DNA from: Polytrichum commune
Lineage: Eukaryota > Streptophyta > Polytrichopsida > Polytrichales > Polytrichaceae
Direction: 5' to 3'
DNA: 64,000 nt
NCBI GenBank assembly: GCA_950295325.1
Contig: OX485803.1
Location: 39,883,554-39,947,553, forward strand
Position 1 is the first letter of the stretch. Each line of letters opens with the position of its first letter. Positions 45,645-58,500 of this stretch are shown here, one piece after another. The translations under genes and the position numbers were made by a program. The notes under the pieces are model-generated. The model did no database searches and was not told the DNA's origin. It worked only from the letters and a program-made list of their open reading frames with translations.

Positions 45645-47450
45645 TCATGTGGATGCTAGATTATTGGGTATATTTTTAAGGTAGTTAAACTTGTGGTGCC
45701 CGCTGTTTGCCACCCTCTGATTGTGGCGTTACTTGTGTTTGTTGCTGGGCTGCTTTGTTCCTGTGCCCATCACCCTCTTCTGGAATTGTCCAGTTTGTGA
45801 CTGGATTGTGTATTATCATCAGTAGTTCCACAGATTTACTCCAAGTGGGGGATGCATGTCCACAATGACAAGTGGCAGTTATAGTTAGTAGATTAATCCT
45901 AAGATTGAAGCCTGATGGAAGCAAGAAGATGGGTTGTTTAAGAGTCGTGGAAGAGTGCTAGCTTTATGGCTGGGTTGCTAGCCTGATTCTTTTCTAATCT
46001 TGTCAAAAGGATGCACATCGTCCTGTGTTGGTGTCCAATCTCCATAGCCATCTGATCCTGGGTCGTGACTGAGTTGGCACCACAGGTAGCAGGGTCCACT
46101 GGCTATGAAACCTCCAATCCTTTAATCCCGTGGGTAACCAGCCTCAATGTAATTTTGGACTAGGTAACTGGGATACAATCACAGGATGAGAAATTGCAGG
46201 TGTAGTAAGATTAGAGTGTTACAGATATGGAGGTTTCATTCTAACTTGTTGCTGGATTTTCAAGATCAATTATTTCGAGGTATGTGGGCCTAATGTGGTA
46301 CCCTTTTCAATTGCTTAACTACATTTGAGTGAGATATGGCCAAGCTTGGAGCACAGAATGGAAACTGAAAAGACACGTCTTACAATGACGTTGGACTATG
46401 TGCTCAAAATATATCAACACGTCTAGGTTCTATTGTGAACACAATTGGAAGGACCTTTTGATCACTAAAAGAGAAAGAGGAACTTTCCTTTCGTCTCCTA
46501 CACCTTTTGCATCTCAATTCCAACTCCCAAGCTTGAAGTGGCAAGGCAATCTGTGTGATTCACAACTGCTAACCATTTTCAACAATTTCTAACATGATCC
46601 AACAGCTGACTTTGATTGTGAAGTTGGAAGTGTCCACAGTAGGGGCACATCGCTCACATCCCAGATATCACTAATCCAGAAATAAGAGTTCACACAGTAG
46701 ATTTTTGACGTAAAAACCGGGGGTCATTATTGTGTTACTGCCTAAGTTGCGCCACCTGCTTTCCATCTTTAAAGTGTCAATCAGAGACGGGTGCAATGTG
46801 TTTTTGTTGGTGGCAAATTTGGGCCATATTCCCAACCATAATGGCCATCTCTGACCTTAAAGAAGGGGCTGGGATCTTGGTCATTTTCGCATGGTTGATT
46901 GTCTGCCATTCGCCAACCTTGTATCACTGGTCTCATCGTTGACATTGATAGCAGATTCGCCTGGCTAAGCCATCATACACAACAGGTTGCCTTGTGCTGA
47001 TAAGACCCTCTTGCATGTCAACAAAGAGAAGCCTCTCACCCGCCAAGTTTATGAAGCGTGCCATAGCCTCACTCTGGGAATACCCTCATTGCCATCGTCC
47101 TCATCACCAGTGCCAAGTCTTTGTGAGTGACTGTTGCATTGTTTAGGTAGAGCTTTGCTGGAGATTTTGTTGCTGGAGGTTTTGTTGCAAACAGAGTGTT
47201 GTGCATGTGGGAGAGGTAGAGTCCGTGATCGGGGAGATTTTTGGGCATAATCGGTTGAGATCCTAGTGTTTCCAAGTCCAACAGGTTACATGTTGACATT
47301 CTCCGGTTTTTCTTTATTAAATTGAGGTATATTCTATAGATTCCTCTGAAATGATCAGTAATTTCCTGCAGTCTTGAACTTCAACCAGTTATTCCTCAAA
47401 CTCAACTGGTTCATCTGTAACTAACTGCCGGTTCTCCCTGTTCATTGGGT
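45645..47450. other. 3' flank of the PQBP1-like gene
   Basis: The first few hundred bp are presumably 3' UTR. No other gene is supported. About 47,235-47,300 shares a repeat with 34,318-34,400 and probably marks the start of the decayed gypsy element. Confidence 0.5.
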
Positions 47451-47458
47451 AGTCTACT

Positions 47459-50400
47459 TTGACATTCAACACATGCCTCTTGTTGTCCAATTCAGGGAGT
47501 TTTTTCCCCCCCTCCTATAGTTTGAACGGTGTGTTTGAAGCTACTAAAGCGGATCAGGAACGTCATATTGCCCATAATTGTCCTCAAAATAAAGACGTGG
47601 CACCCAAGAAGAAGTGTTTTCCCAAATTTGGCACCTACACAGTGGGTTAGTGTTTGGACAAGGTCAAGTTTCAGAACAATGATTTGATTTACCGTTAAGT
47701 GTGCTGAAAGTTATCCAAGGTAAACTCATCAAGCACTTTGATGTGATTGTGTGATATTTTGAATAAAGACATCATTTTGTCAACTGCGTTATTGCACTAA
47801 ATGTTGTCCACGATGAAAAGTCTAACATATTTGGGATTTGTTCATCAATTATTCTTTAATCGGAGGATTTGTAAAGTGTATTAAGGGCTTATATGCATGG
47901 TACAAAGGACTATGATACCAATACATGTTTTGTTGTTAAATAACATAAGGCAAAGTACCTTAAGAGGAATTTGACATGGTTTAAATTGTTGCATCAATTT
48001 GAATCTAATTCAAAACCATGGCGAGTGTATATGGATAAGGCCAAGCGACACATTTTGAATAAGCTCACTTTGTCATCTCAACTGTTGATGAACTTGTCAA
48101 GGCAAGTAGCGCATCAGGGTGCATATGTTTTCGTGAATAGTGTTGCATTACGCTGCTTTGTGAGTTTTGGTTTTGCTAATACGTTCGGGTTGAAAGTAAA
48201 GAAAGGTTGTAATGCTTTGGTATTAGGCGATGGTGGTCAACTTCCTATGGACGGGCATATTAGAGTTCATGTTAAGATACAACAAGATCAAAGTCAAATT
48301 AATTGAATTGTCTCTAAATTTAGCGATGGTATTAACATGATATTAGGCAAGGATTGGCTAGTACAACACAATACACATTTGGGTTTTCAATTTGAATGTT
48401 GTGTGTTTTATAAGGGTTGTTGTGAAATGACTATGTATATGAACCCAATGCGAAGTCAACGTCCAAATCCCCAAACTCACTGCCATGCAATTCAAATAGT
48501 CAATTCGGAAGGGAACAACCTTGTTCCTAGATCAATTCACTGTGGTTGGAGATGACATAGAGGGCATAATGGTACCACCTTATGCCACAATGTTGGAGGA
48601 ATTTGCTGATGTGTTTCAACCTTTACCAAGTGGATTGCCTCTAGAGTATGATATGGCCCATACTATTCCTCCTAAGCCACATGGGAAGCCACCTTTTGGG
48701 TCAACCTATAGTTTGTGTCATGTGGAATTGTAAGAGGCCAAACATAAATCAAAGAATACTTGGGAAAATGATGGATTGAGCCCAATTCATCACCTTATAG
48801 GTTTCCCTTATTATTTGTCATGAGAGAGGACGAAGTCCTCCGAACACTAGTTGATTATCATGCACTTAACAAACAAACGGTAAAGAGTTGTTGTCCGTTA
48901 CCTCACATTGTTGTTTTCTTTGATCAATTAGCAGGAGCTAGTGTATTTTTATCTTTAGATTTGGTACAAGAATATCACTAGATTCATATATCATAGGAAC
49001 ATGCACCTACAACGGCATTTAAAACCTTGTTTGGGCATTATCAGTTAAGATCTTAAGGTTTGGACTTACTAATGCCCCAACTACTTTCCATGGAATGATT
49101 ACCAAGTTTTCATAAGTTCATTGGGAAGTTTATGTTAGTGTATCTTGATGATATCCTAATTTTCTCAAAGAGTGAAGAGGACCAATGTACAATATTCAAA
49201 GCGAGTAATCCAAGTTCTAAGAGAGTAATTGTTTTATGCCAAGATGGCTAAGTGTCATTTCGGGAAGGAGGAATTGCACTACTAAGGCCATGTTGTTGGC
49301 AATGAGGGCATTAAGGTGGATCCTAAGAAAATTGAAACCATTGCAAAGTGGCATAGACCTCTTGAAATTGGACAATTTTGGTCTTTCTTGGGGCTTGGCA
49401 ATTACTTTCGCATATTCATTCATAGATATTCTACTTTAATGGCACCTTGGATATCTTTGACATGAAGCAAGACTAAGTTAAGGTGTACAAAGGATTGTGA
49501 TGGTGCCCTTGAAAATGTTAAATTGGCTTTAATACATGCGCCAATTTTAACCTTACCCAAGTTAGGGAAGCCATTTGAGATTGTCAATGATGCTTCTTTG
49601 ATAGGGGCAAAAGCAGTTTTGATTTAAAGAGGAAGACCCATTGCCTTTGAAAATAGTAGACTTTCCTTTATTGAGAGAAATTATACCATTGGAGAGCAAA
49701 AATTACCAGCAATTACGCACGTCATGTGAGTCGGGTGTTGTTACTTAAGGTATTAAGGCATTAAAGTGACACTTTAAGATTTTACTTATTTTATTTCAAG
49801 CATGTTAATTAGCTTGGAATGTTAAAAATTATTTAAATTTAAAATAAAACATAGATTAACGAATCTATACAAAGTCCACAAAGACAAATACAAAAATTAA
49901 TAAACTCATATACAACCTATAGAAATTCTCAAAGTCATCTTTAAGAAAAGAACCTTTTACTCTCCACTAGGGGGGTTTATTGATGTTGAATTGCCAAGTG
50001 AGAACCATCATTGCAAGGTATGCTCTTGATCATTGGTTCTCAAACACACATTTGGTGGCATGATATGCCTATAGGGTTCCATGTGTGTCCTTTGAAAGGC
50101 CAAATATCAAATATTTTCTAGTCCATGAACATCATGATGCAATGATACAATGGTCATGTTGGGGTAACTAAGACTTGGAAGAGGGTGCAAGTGAACTTTT
50201 GGTGGCTTGACATGCAAAGGTCCATCTGGAGCTATATAAAATCTTGTGAGATTTGCCAACAAAGTAAAGCTCATGCTCTAAAGCCAACAAACTTATTACA
50301 ATCATTAGAGATTCTTGAAAAGTTTTAGGAGGTAGTTAGTATGGATTTTATAGTTGGCTTGAAACCTTCTACTAATGGTTATGATGCCATCTTTGTATAT

Positions 50401-51320
50401 GTGGATAAGTTGTCAAAAATGGCCCATTTTATGCCAACCACAACACATATTATTGTTGAATGAGTAGCAAGGTCATTTTGTGATCATGTGTATAAATTTC
50501 ATGATCCACCGAAATAATCCTAAGCAACAAGGACACTAGATTCACAAGTAGGTTTTGGAATGCATTGCATGGTCTTTTGGGAACAAGGTTGGCTATGTCC
50601 ATCATATTTCATCCTCAAATCGATGGACAGACGAACGGTTAAAGTGCATCACTCGGGACATGTTGCATCATTATGTAAATCCTTTGTAAGACGATTGGGA
50701 TGAATTCCTTGATATGGTAGAACTTTCATATAAAGACCCTTGGCAAGATTTTGTTCGGAATACTCTATTTGTCTTGGACACAGGTCAACATCCCATGACA
50801 CCAATCAACGGGATCAACAAGTTTCAAGTTCATGTTGCAAAGAATTTTGCCAAGCATATGTTTGATGTAATTGAATAGGCCAAGAGACATTTGATTGTTG
50901 CATAACAATGGCAAGAATACTATGCTGATGAGAAAAAACAATAACTTATTTATAAAGTGGACCAACAAATGTTTGTACGTACTACCAACCCTTAAGTTGA
51001 AGGTCCCAAGTGCTCGAAACCTATTACCATGGTGCATTGGTCCATTTCTAATAACTAAGAGGATAGGGGTCGTAGCATACTCTATGAAATTGCCAAGCAC
51101 ATTTAAGATTTAGAATGTCTTGCATGTGTTACTTCTTCGGTTGTATGCAGCCAATTGTAGGGTATAGTCTCCCCCTTCGCCAGTCTTTGAGGAAGATGTA
51201 TCATATGAAGTAGAATGCGTGTTTTCACATGAAGATAGAGCGTCTCGTTCTCGCCCCAATCACTACTAGAGATTGTGTAGATTGTGTACAATCTAGACAT
51301 GTAACAAGACATTTATTGAA
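47459..51320 (+). pseudogene. Decayed Ty3/gypsy element (protease, RT, RNase H, integrase)
   Basis: Plus-strand remnants in the canonical gypsy order, broken by many stops and frameshifts. The protease remnant (47,971-48,420) has ILGKDWLVQHNTHLGF. The RT region (about 48,520-49,230) has LVDYHALNKQTVK, LDLVQEYH and the catalytic YLDDILIFSKSEED. The RNase H region (about 49,540-49,720) has LTLPKLGKPFEIVNDAS and RNYTIGEQKLPAI. The integrase (about 50,170-50,640) has CEICQQSKA of the zinc finger and [20 protein letters not shown] of the core. LPSTFKI*NVLHV (about 51,090-51,125) is the usual C-terminal end. No LTRs could be drawn. It is much older than the element at the left edge and unrelated in sequence. 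Confidence 0.85.
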
Positions 51321-51324
51321 GTAA

Positions 51325-51629
51325 ACAAAGACGTGACCTAATAGCATATATTACTAGAAAGTGTGTTGTCTACGACATGTCTTGGGGACCATGCCCTACA
51401 CCCCATAGATCGTCTATTTGAACATAGCCAATATGTTTAAGACCATTGCTTATGATGTCTAAATATACTAAAAGTTTTACGGGCTCCACACTAAATTATT
51501 ACTTAACGTTAAAGCGTGCATGCATGTGTAGGGCTATCATTGGTTGATATGTTGAATAATGAGTGGTCCTATTTTACAACAAATGAGTGCCATTTAAAAG
51601 AGATATTCATCATTAGTAAGTCCAATCCT
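51325..51629. other. Unassigned spacer
   Basis: Non-coding. It may include the old 3' LTR of the decayed gypsy element, but I could not find its partner. Confidence 0.3.
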
Positions 51630-51785
51630 CACCTCCCGAGCCTTGCCATCTATAAGCACCTATAGTTCTAAGTGCCTAGACACTTACCTAGTAGGCGAAG
51701 CCAAGGGTGGGAGCCAAGGGATTTGATCCTTGAACCTCTTGGCTCCCACATAGAGGCCTTAGCTACTAAGCCACCACTCCGCGCA
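51630..51785 (-). mobile_element. tRNA-derived SINE
   Basis: On the minus strand the start is tRNA-like: GCGGAGTGGTGGC, an A box TGGCTTAGTAGCTAAGG (51,757-51,773) and a degenerate B box GGATCAAATCC (51,719-51,729), with the pairing GGGAGCCAAGAG ... CTTGGCTCCC. These are RNA polymerase III internal promoter elements. It is too divergent from a tRNA to be functional and has a non-tRNA tail to the left. Confidence 0.6.
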
Positions 51786-51829
51786 TGATATAATAGAAGT
51801 ATTTAAAACATTTGTATATAGAGGCCCCA

Positions 51830-52600
51830 AGTTACTCTTTATTTTTTATTTACTGTATACAATATAATATCAACTATATACGGCATATATTATTTACTGC
51901 TTATAATTTATTATCCCGTATTTGTTGTATACTGCCTATTATTTATTATTAAGTGTCTCGTATTTTCTATTTACTGCCTTGTATTTACTGTTTATATTAT
52001 CATATTTACTATGTACTGCCTAATATTCATTGTTTATACTTTATTATTTATAGTATTTATAATTTATAATTTATAATTTTCAGTATGTTATTATTATCTA
52101 TTGTATATAATATACTATTTATGGTATAATATTTAATATGTAATATTTATAGTATATTATTACTATTAATGATCTGTTGTTTATTTTTATTTATTTGTTA
52201 TTTTTATTTTTATTCTTTATTATTTTCAGTATGTTATTATTATCTAATGTATATAGTATATTGTTTACTATTTATAGTCTGATATTTAATTTTCAATATT
52301 AATAGTATATTAGTACTATTAATGGTCTTCTGTTTATTATTTATAGTATTGTATTATTATCTACTTTATATAGTATTTTATTTATTATTTTCAGTATGTT
52401 ATTCTTATATACTGTATATAGTATATTATTTACTATTTATGGTCTGATATTTATTATTTTGTTCTATTATTATTTTGTTCTATTAATGGTGTGCTATTCT
52501 TATTTACTATTTATAGTATATTATTTTACTATTAACGGAATTTTATTTATTATATACTGGAAATTGTCTATTATTTACTGTGTACATGATTTTCCACATA
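51830..52600. repeat. AT-rich degenerate tandem repeat
   Basis: Long run of related AT-rich words (TATTATTTATAGTATATTAT, ACTATTAATGGTC, TTTCAGTATGTTATTATTATC). It looks like a decayed satellite or minisatellite of about 100-130 bp periodicity. No gene. Confidence 0.7.
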
Positions 52601-53020
52601 CGCCTTAAAAATTACCGACCATAATTCACACAATCTATTGGGCAAATTATCTGATTGTTTATAAGACGATGTGAGTCGTCCTATAAACAACATCGGGGCG
52701 TCAATGTGTCCACAATGACTATTTTCCAACAAGAAGAAGAAAAAAAAAAAAAAAAACTTCGGTCTCCGGAGGAGACCGACGTGAATGAAGTGTCTATTCG
52801 ATCCTCCTCCACTCCGATGCCCACAGGACAAAGGTATGGAGGTGAAGATCTACTCCTCCCTTTCGAGAGTAGACACTATAGTCACCAGTTACTAGTAACA
52901 AGAACCAAAATGGTTAGTTTTTAGGGGGGATTGTTAGTATAGTTTGGGTCGCCAAGTCTCTAGTGCATTTGTTAGTGGATGGAGTAAAGTGGCTTAGTTA
53001 CTAAAGTTTTATGGCTTTAT

Positions 53021-53545
53021 CTATGGGGGGTGTAGTGTTTGGGGCAGGGGTTGGTGGTTTTCTATTCTTCTTTTGTGTAGGAGGATAGACATGGCATATT
53101 TAATAGCAATAGTATTGATGTTTTTAAAAGTATTTTTAATGATAGGCATAGGTGTTTTAAATTTATTTTCGAGTGATTTCATTGAAGGGATGTGTGTAGT
53201 GGCTCTAGCGCCTGCGGTGATTATAATAAGGGGGTCAACTTTCCATCCTCTAGCAGCAATACTATCGATTAATGGTTTATATTTGTTATTTTTTGCTTCG
53301 AGTGGTTCTGGAGAGAATCTATCATTACAGTATGTGAATTCGATGAATTGTATGGTGACGTTGGGGTCCATGTCTGTGGGGGGGTCATTTTGTTACGGTA
53401 ATCCTCTAACACAAAGGATGTCAGGTCTAAATCTGGAGTTACAATGGCATCTTTGTGTACCGCATGTGCAAGGGAGTAGCCAATTGGGAACGGTGTTTTC
53501 CTGGGATGTATTATTCAAGGTGCCAGCGTTCATGAGAATATAACA
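53021..53545 (-). pseudogene. LINE restriction-like endonuclease (PD-(D/E)xK)
   Basis: In the same frame as RNase H after one stop: PCTCGTQRCHCNSRFRPDIL, a stop, then QFIEFTYCNDRF, KNNKYKPLIDSI, and GWKVDPLIIITAGARATTHI. RPD, then E-x-T, then K-x3-KY-type spacing fits the restriction-like endonuclease C-terminal to the CCHC finger in R2-like and Dualen elements. It would nick the target DNA. Confidence 0.65.
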
Positions 53546-54334
53546 TCAAGATTTTTCAGATGAGATTAGTAATTTCCTAATTTCCCATACAGCGTTGTTG
53601 TGTCTTTTGACATGAAGTGAATGTATATGTTGTTGTTTACACGTAAGTAGTACATGTAACCACGTGTCCGGTTCGTATGAGTTGCAAATGGGGCATGTAA
53701 TAGAAGGATATGATTGTCTACCGAAGAACAATTGTTTTCGAGCATTGCCCATATAGGTTCCTGTTCGGAATTTGATGAGGTATGATTTTTGTTTATCCGT
53801 GATTTCCGGGTTTTCCCATAATTCGTTAGAAAGTTTTTTGTCTATATCTGCATTTCCTGTCCATTTGTAAGTGTTGGGGGTTTGTGTGGCCATGTTTTCC
53901 AAGTTGTTTTCCCTATCGTATTTAATAATTTGTTTTTCTAGGAATCTAACATGGTCTTTATCAGGAACGTCCATCATTGAGGCCCAAACGTCCTTTTGGT
54001 AGTAGTATGGGGTGGCATGGGCATGTTCATATGGGTGAATGGCAATTCTGTGCTCTAGTTCTAGCCCTTCTTTTGCCAATTTGTCTGCTTGTTCGTTGCC
54101 ATTAATGTTGACGTGTGCTCTGACTTTGTATAGTGTGATTGGTTGTGTTCGGTTTTGAAGTAGTTGTACCATGGTGGCGAGAATGATTTGGTCAGGGTGG
54201 CTATTGTGAAGTGTGGGGTGTTTAATTTGTGTGTTGAGTAAGTATAATACATTGAGACTGTCGGTAAATATGTATGCGGGTTCGTTTGGATATAGTGTAT
54301 TAATGATTGTTAGTGTTTCATGTATGGCTATCAT
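53546..54334 (-). pseudogene. LINE RNase H and CCHC zinc finger
   Basis: RNase H motifs: AIHETL (catalytic E), YIFTDSLNVLYLL (catalytic D) and KVRAHVNINGNEQADKLAKEG (the His and last Asp). The first catalytic D is in the segment just upstream. Towards the C-terminus is CPICNSYEPDTWLHVLLTCKQQH, the CCHC finger found in LINEs, followed by HVKRHNNAVWEI. RNase H removes the RNA strand after first-strand synthesis. An in-frame TGA follows SSEKS. Confidence 0.8.
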
Positions 54335-56427
54335 TTATGCTCGTAGTATGTTTTGGAGTCCATGTAGTCTTTTGGAGATGTTAAGGCCCTTTGGGCTATA
54401 GATTCCATAGCCAGCTCTTTCTCTTCTCCATACTCCAGGGTTAATTTCTTTGGGTTTCATAAAAGAACCGTCTGTATAGTAGCTGAATTGTGGATGGAAT
54501 TTTAATGGTAAGTTGGTTTGGTAATTAGGGAATTGTGGAATAAATATGTTATTATTATTGGGTGTGTTTGGATAGCTAGATTTAGCCCATTTTTTGCTAG
54601 GATTAACGGCGGTATTTAAGGGGGTGGGTGGTGCAATTTGTATGTGAATTTGTAATATTTGGAGGTTATTTGCTATGTTGGTGAGTTGATTCATTTGTTC
54701 GTAGGTACCGATGTGATTGTTTTGGTGGTGGATACAGAATATTCATAGTGTTGATAATTCTTTTCTCGTGATATTGAGTTCGGGGGGAATTGTGGGTTCT
54801 TCATATATGATGGTGTCTGCTGCAAAGTGGGCAATGATGTGTGTGTCCAAGAATGAGCCAGTGTATGGGTTAAAGTTATGGTACCAATCCATATCTTTTG
54901 AGATAAGTATAGTGATTGTATTTGGGTCGTTTTTTGCCGCAATGCGGGCCCAATGGATGGTTTGTTGTAAGTCTGTTACGTTATGGGGGTGGGCGTAACC
55001 AATTCCCTTCCATTTTTGGTCAAATATTTTTCCTAGGGATCCAAATATTCTATCCCTAGAGAATGGTGACTGGAATTGGGTGAATTGTGTGGGACAAGTA
55101 ATTGGGGATGAAAAGTATGAATGGTTGATATTAAATGATGTTATTAGGAAATCTAGTATTGGAGTTGATATAGTATATTGGGCACGTTTAAGTGGGTCAT
55201 TTTTTGGAATACGGTATTTATACCTTTGTTATAGCCACACGATTTCAATTTCAAATGATTGGGTAGGTGGTTCTAGACTATGTGGGGTATCTTTAGCTTG
55301 ATGGTATTGTTTCCAAAGCCACAGTAATTTAGTTTTTGGGATGGTAATGAGGTGCCGGCTGTTGTCTTCATATATGTGAGCGACGTCAAATTGTGTTTGG
55401 ATAGTATTAGTATTTGTTTCGATGTCACTCTCTGGGTTGCATTCATTAATGGAGATATGTGCCAATGGAATTATTGTGGCAAGGATAACGTATCTAGTAT
55501 CTCTTAGTTGTTCCGTGGAGAAGTATGCGTTGATGATATTTGTGAAGTATTTGTGTTGTCTTTTCGTATAATATTGGGTAAGTAGTTCGGTGTTGTGGCA
55601 ACTAGTATAGGCATCACAATAGGGAAATAACTCTCTTTGGGTGCGCCATTTGTTGCATCTGGTATTATTTGTTGTATTTCATTGGAATAGGTATGATGTG
55701 TCATTTCTTTTAATCCCGTTAGAATCTATGAGTTGTCGTTGTTTGTGATCTAGTATTGTGTGTATAGGAAATTGACGGGGGTTGTTAAGCATATTGTTGG
55801 GAGGCGGGGGTAGGTGGGGGATAGGGGGGTTTGGGGGTGTATAGGGGGGGTTGGGTGTTGAGGGAGGATGGTATGATTTATTATTGTGTAATCATTCTTT
55901 AAGGTTCGTGGGGGGTAATGGTGTGGGCATGGTAGGTGGCATTCTTGGTGGCAGGAAGGGTGGCAAAATAGTTGATTCGCGATGTTTAATGCACTCTTGA
56001 TGAATTTTGTGGGATTGGAGTGGTATATTTTAAAGTCATCTGAGTTCATTAAGGTTGTGCCATTGGGCATGATTATTTGTTCTAATTTTATTATATTGTG
56101 CAATAGAAATTTTTGTAATAATTTAAGTGAAGTGTTGGAGTTTAGGCCCTGTAGGTTTTGAGCTTCTTTCAACCATGCGGTTTCAAGTATGGATGGGTTT
56201 AATAAGAAGCTATTTATTGTACTTTTTAGGTGGACTCCGGCTTCATATTTAAGTAGGAATAACATTCTAGTGATAGGTGATCTAACACAATGATGGTATT
56301 TAATGCGGGTTATTTCTTTGGAGCCTCCAAATTTTGCAAGTATAAATTGTGTTAAGCCATGATAGATTTTACCGAGTCTACCTTTGTCATTGAGGGCATT
56401 TTGTAGTTGTTTTCCGATACAACGCAA
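54335..56427 (-). pseudogene. LINE region between RT and RNase H
   Basis: Several open segments in different frames (56,427-55,750; 55,704-55,504; 55,465-55,229; 54,942-54,691; 54,694-54,335). The first fits an RT thumb region (LTQFILAKFGGSKEITRIKY, RSPITRMLFLLKYEAGVH). The last begins the RNase H fold (FSYYTDGSFMKPKEINPGVW, with the first catalytic D of the D-G-S motif). Confidence 0.6.
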
Positions 56428-56679
56428 GTAGGCATTTTGTAGAGAGAATGCTTAAATTCCGAATAGATCGTGCGGGAGTTGTGTAGCGATATTAGATGTG
56501 CTTTTTGGTAATCCGCATATTGTTTTATGAAGTGCTATAATGTTCTTATCGAGTTTTTTGATAGCCGGGAAAGAGTATGGTACTGCGTAAAAGTTGTAGG
56601 CTATACCAGCGCGTATGACTGTATTTGCCATGTTGATTTTTTGTTTCATGATGGCTGGGCATACTACAAGGGCTTGGCA

Positions 56680-57793
56680 TTATTTAATAACTTTAGCTGT
56701 AATGGTATTAATTTGGGTTTTCCATTTAAGAGATGGTGCGATATTGATTTCCAGATAGGTGTATGGTTCGTGTTGATCTAAGACTGGTAATGGTTGGTTT
56801 CTATAGTTTATGTTAGTGGATTGAATCAGAGCTTTGAATGTAATGGGGTTCATTTTAGATTTATTAGGGTATCCGGTCACTGCACACTTGGGTATTCCAA
56901 GGTCCATTCCCGCCCATTCGCAGAATTTATCTAATTTGTTTAGTTGTGTTTGTAATGATTTTAATTTGTTGGCAATCGCTGCTAGATCATCGGCATATGC
57001 TACGGATGTGATTTTAATTTTGGAAGTTCCAAAGGTATATCCATTTTCACCTTGTTGTAACCATCTAAGGAGGGGTTCTAAGAATATTAAAAATAAGTAA
57101 AGGCTGAGAGTGTCTCCTTGTATTGTACCTCTTTGAATGGGGATGAATAGGGTTTTGCCAAAGTATTCTCCAAGATATATAGTAGTGGATTGTGAGTATA
57201 TATTTCCGATGAGGTTTATTGCATCTATTGGGTATCCAAGGTCTTTCATTATGATTAAGAGTCTTGTATGATTAATGAAACCGAAAGCGTTTTTGAAATC
57301 AATGTAGAGGATATATATATATATATATCTTGGTTCGTAAAGCTTGCGTCTTCTAATGTTGCAATGAGGAGTTGAAATTGTCTGGATGTTCGTCGTTCTG
57401 CTCTGAATCTTTCTTGACTATCATGTAGTATTTGGTATCTTTCACCATAAGCCGAGAGAATAGAGGTTAATGTGCTTGTGTATAGTTTGTATATAGTGTT
57501 AGCTAGTGCAATAGGTTTATGGTTAGTAAGTAGTGATGGGTTACCTTTCTTGTATAGTAGAACCGTTAGACTAGCTTTCCAGGATGCGGGGATTTATTTT
57601 TATTTGTAGCAGTGTTTAAGAATAGAAAGAGTAGCTTGTGAAAACGTGGAGGCATATTCTTTAGGATTGAATTAGGAATTTTGTCTGGTCCTGGGGCTTT
57701 ATTATTTCTTAGGTTTTTGAGGCAGAAGTCGTATGTTTCTTGGTCAAAGTATGTGTGCAGGGGGGTTTGGGGTTTTCCCCGCTGTTCAATCAT
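56680..57793 (-). pseudogene. LINE reverse transcriptase domain
   Basis: Contains the ordered RT signatures: NNKAPGPDKIPNSILK; SLTVLLYKKGNPSLL and KPIALANTIYKLY; ERFRAERRTSRQFQLLI; motif A YIDFKNAFGFINH; motif B GTIQGDTLSLYLFLIFLEP; motif C AYADDLAAIAN. It copies element RNA into DNA at the cut target. An AT microsatellite (about 57,307-57,328) and at least two frame changes interrupt it between motifs. Confidence 0.85.
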
Positions 57794-57811
57794 GAATCCT
57801 TCTAAGTCATG

Positions 57812-58450
57812 TCATGGATATTGCCTAATGCCACATGTGCAGTGTGGTGGGTGTATGTTATGATAGTAGCATGTGGGTACTGTTGGACGATTACCGATGG
57901 ATTGTTGAATGTATATTTCTTTCGCAATATCTTCAGGATTTGTTAATATGTTATTTTGTCTATCCGTGATGGAGTCGAGGGGTGAGGTTTCGGAGTGCTT
58001 AAAGACTTTTATATTTATTTTTTTGGAATTTTTTTCATACATTTGGCGGTATTTTAATACGACTTTTAGAATACAGTGTTTGGTGTATTTTGTGGTAATT
58101 TTTTTGGCTTCTTTATTGGAGGTTTTTGCGATAGCGGCTATGGTGTCAATCCATTCATTTGGGGGAGTGGTTATTGTAGGTGGATGTGGAATTTGTACAT
58201 GTTGGTGGTTACGGATTTCATTTAAAATGGGGTGAGTTTGCCAGTGTGGATTGTTTCTTGCAATATATATCGTTTTTCTAATAAGATAGTATGTGTCGAG
58301 GTATCGTTTCCATTCTTTGGATAGTTTTCGTGGTAGGAAGCCACCTTGCTGAGCTGTTCTGTTTATAAGGGTTGGTATTGGGGCTACTTTGCAGGTTTTT
58401 TCAATGGTTACTGAAATTTTTTCTACAATGTTGTACAAGCTTCTTGCCAT
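57812..58450 (-). CDS. LINE ORF segment upstream of RT
   Basis: Open frame of 212 codons: KLSKEWKRYLDTYYLIRKTI, then basic segments, then TDRQNNILTNPEDIAKEIY, which is the usual linker before the RT of a LINE. It ends in a Cys/His cluster (CYYHNIHPPHCTCG) of unclear role. The endonuclease that would precede it in a full element is not in the window. Confidence 0.6.
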   Translation of the reverse strand: MARSLYNIVEKISVTIEKTCKVAPIPTLINRTAQQGGFLPRKLSKEWKRYLDTYYLIRKTIYIARNNPHWQTHPILNEIRNHQHVQIPHPPTITTPPNEWIDTIAAIAKTSNKEAKKITTKYTKHCILKVVLKYRQMYEKNSKKINIKVFKHSETSPLDSITDRQNNILTNPEDIAKEIYIQQSIGNRPTVPTCYYHNIHPPHCTCGIRQYP

Positions 58451-58500
58451 TGATCAGGGGTGAGGTTGTTGTGGTTTTCTAGTAGGATGGTTAGTTTCTA

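Larger units (their letters stand above)
53021..58500 (-). mobile_element. LINE with RT, RNase H, zinc finger and restriction-like endonuclease
   Basis: Minus-strand non-LTR retrotransposon, truncated at its 5' side near 58,500 (no AP-type endonuclease present). Order: linker (58,450-57,812), RT (about 57,790-56,450), a connecting region (56,427-54,335), RNase H (54,334-about 54,050), a CCHC finger and a restriction-like endonuclease (about 53,700-53,021). Stops and frame changes are scattered through it. RNase H together with a C-terminal restriction-like endonuclease fits the Dualen/RandI-like type described from green algae, which also has an N-terminal AP endonuclease, rather than the usual plant L1 or RTE. 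No clear 3' tail or target duplication was found. Confidence 0.75.

Noticed and set aside
51640-51785. Functional tRNA gene
   Set aside because: A and B boxes are present, but the B box and arms are degenerate and the sequence continues into a non-tRNA body, so it is a SINE head.
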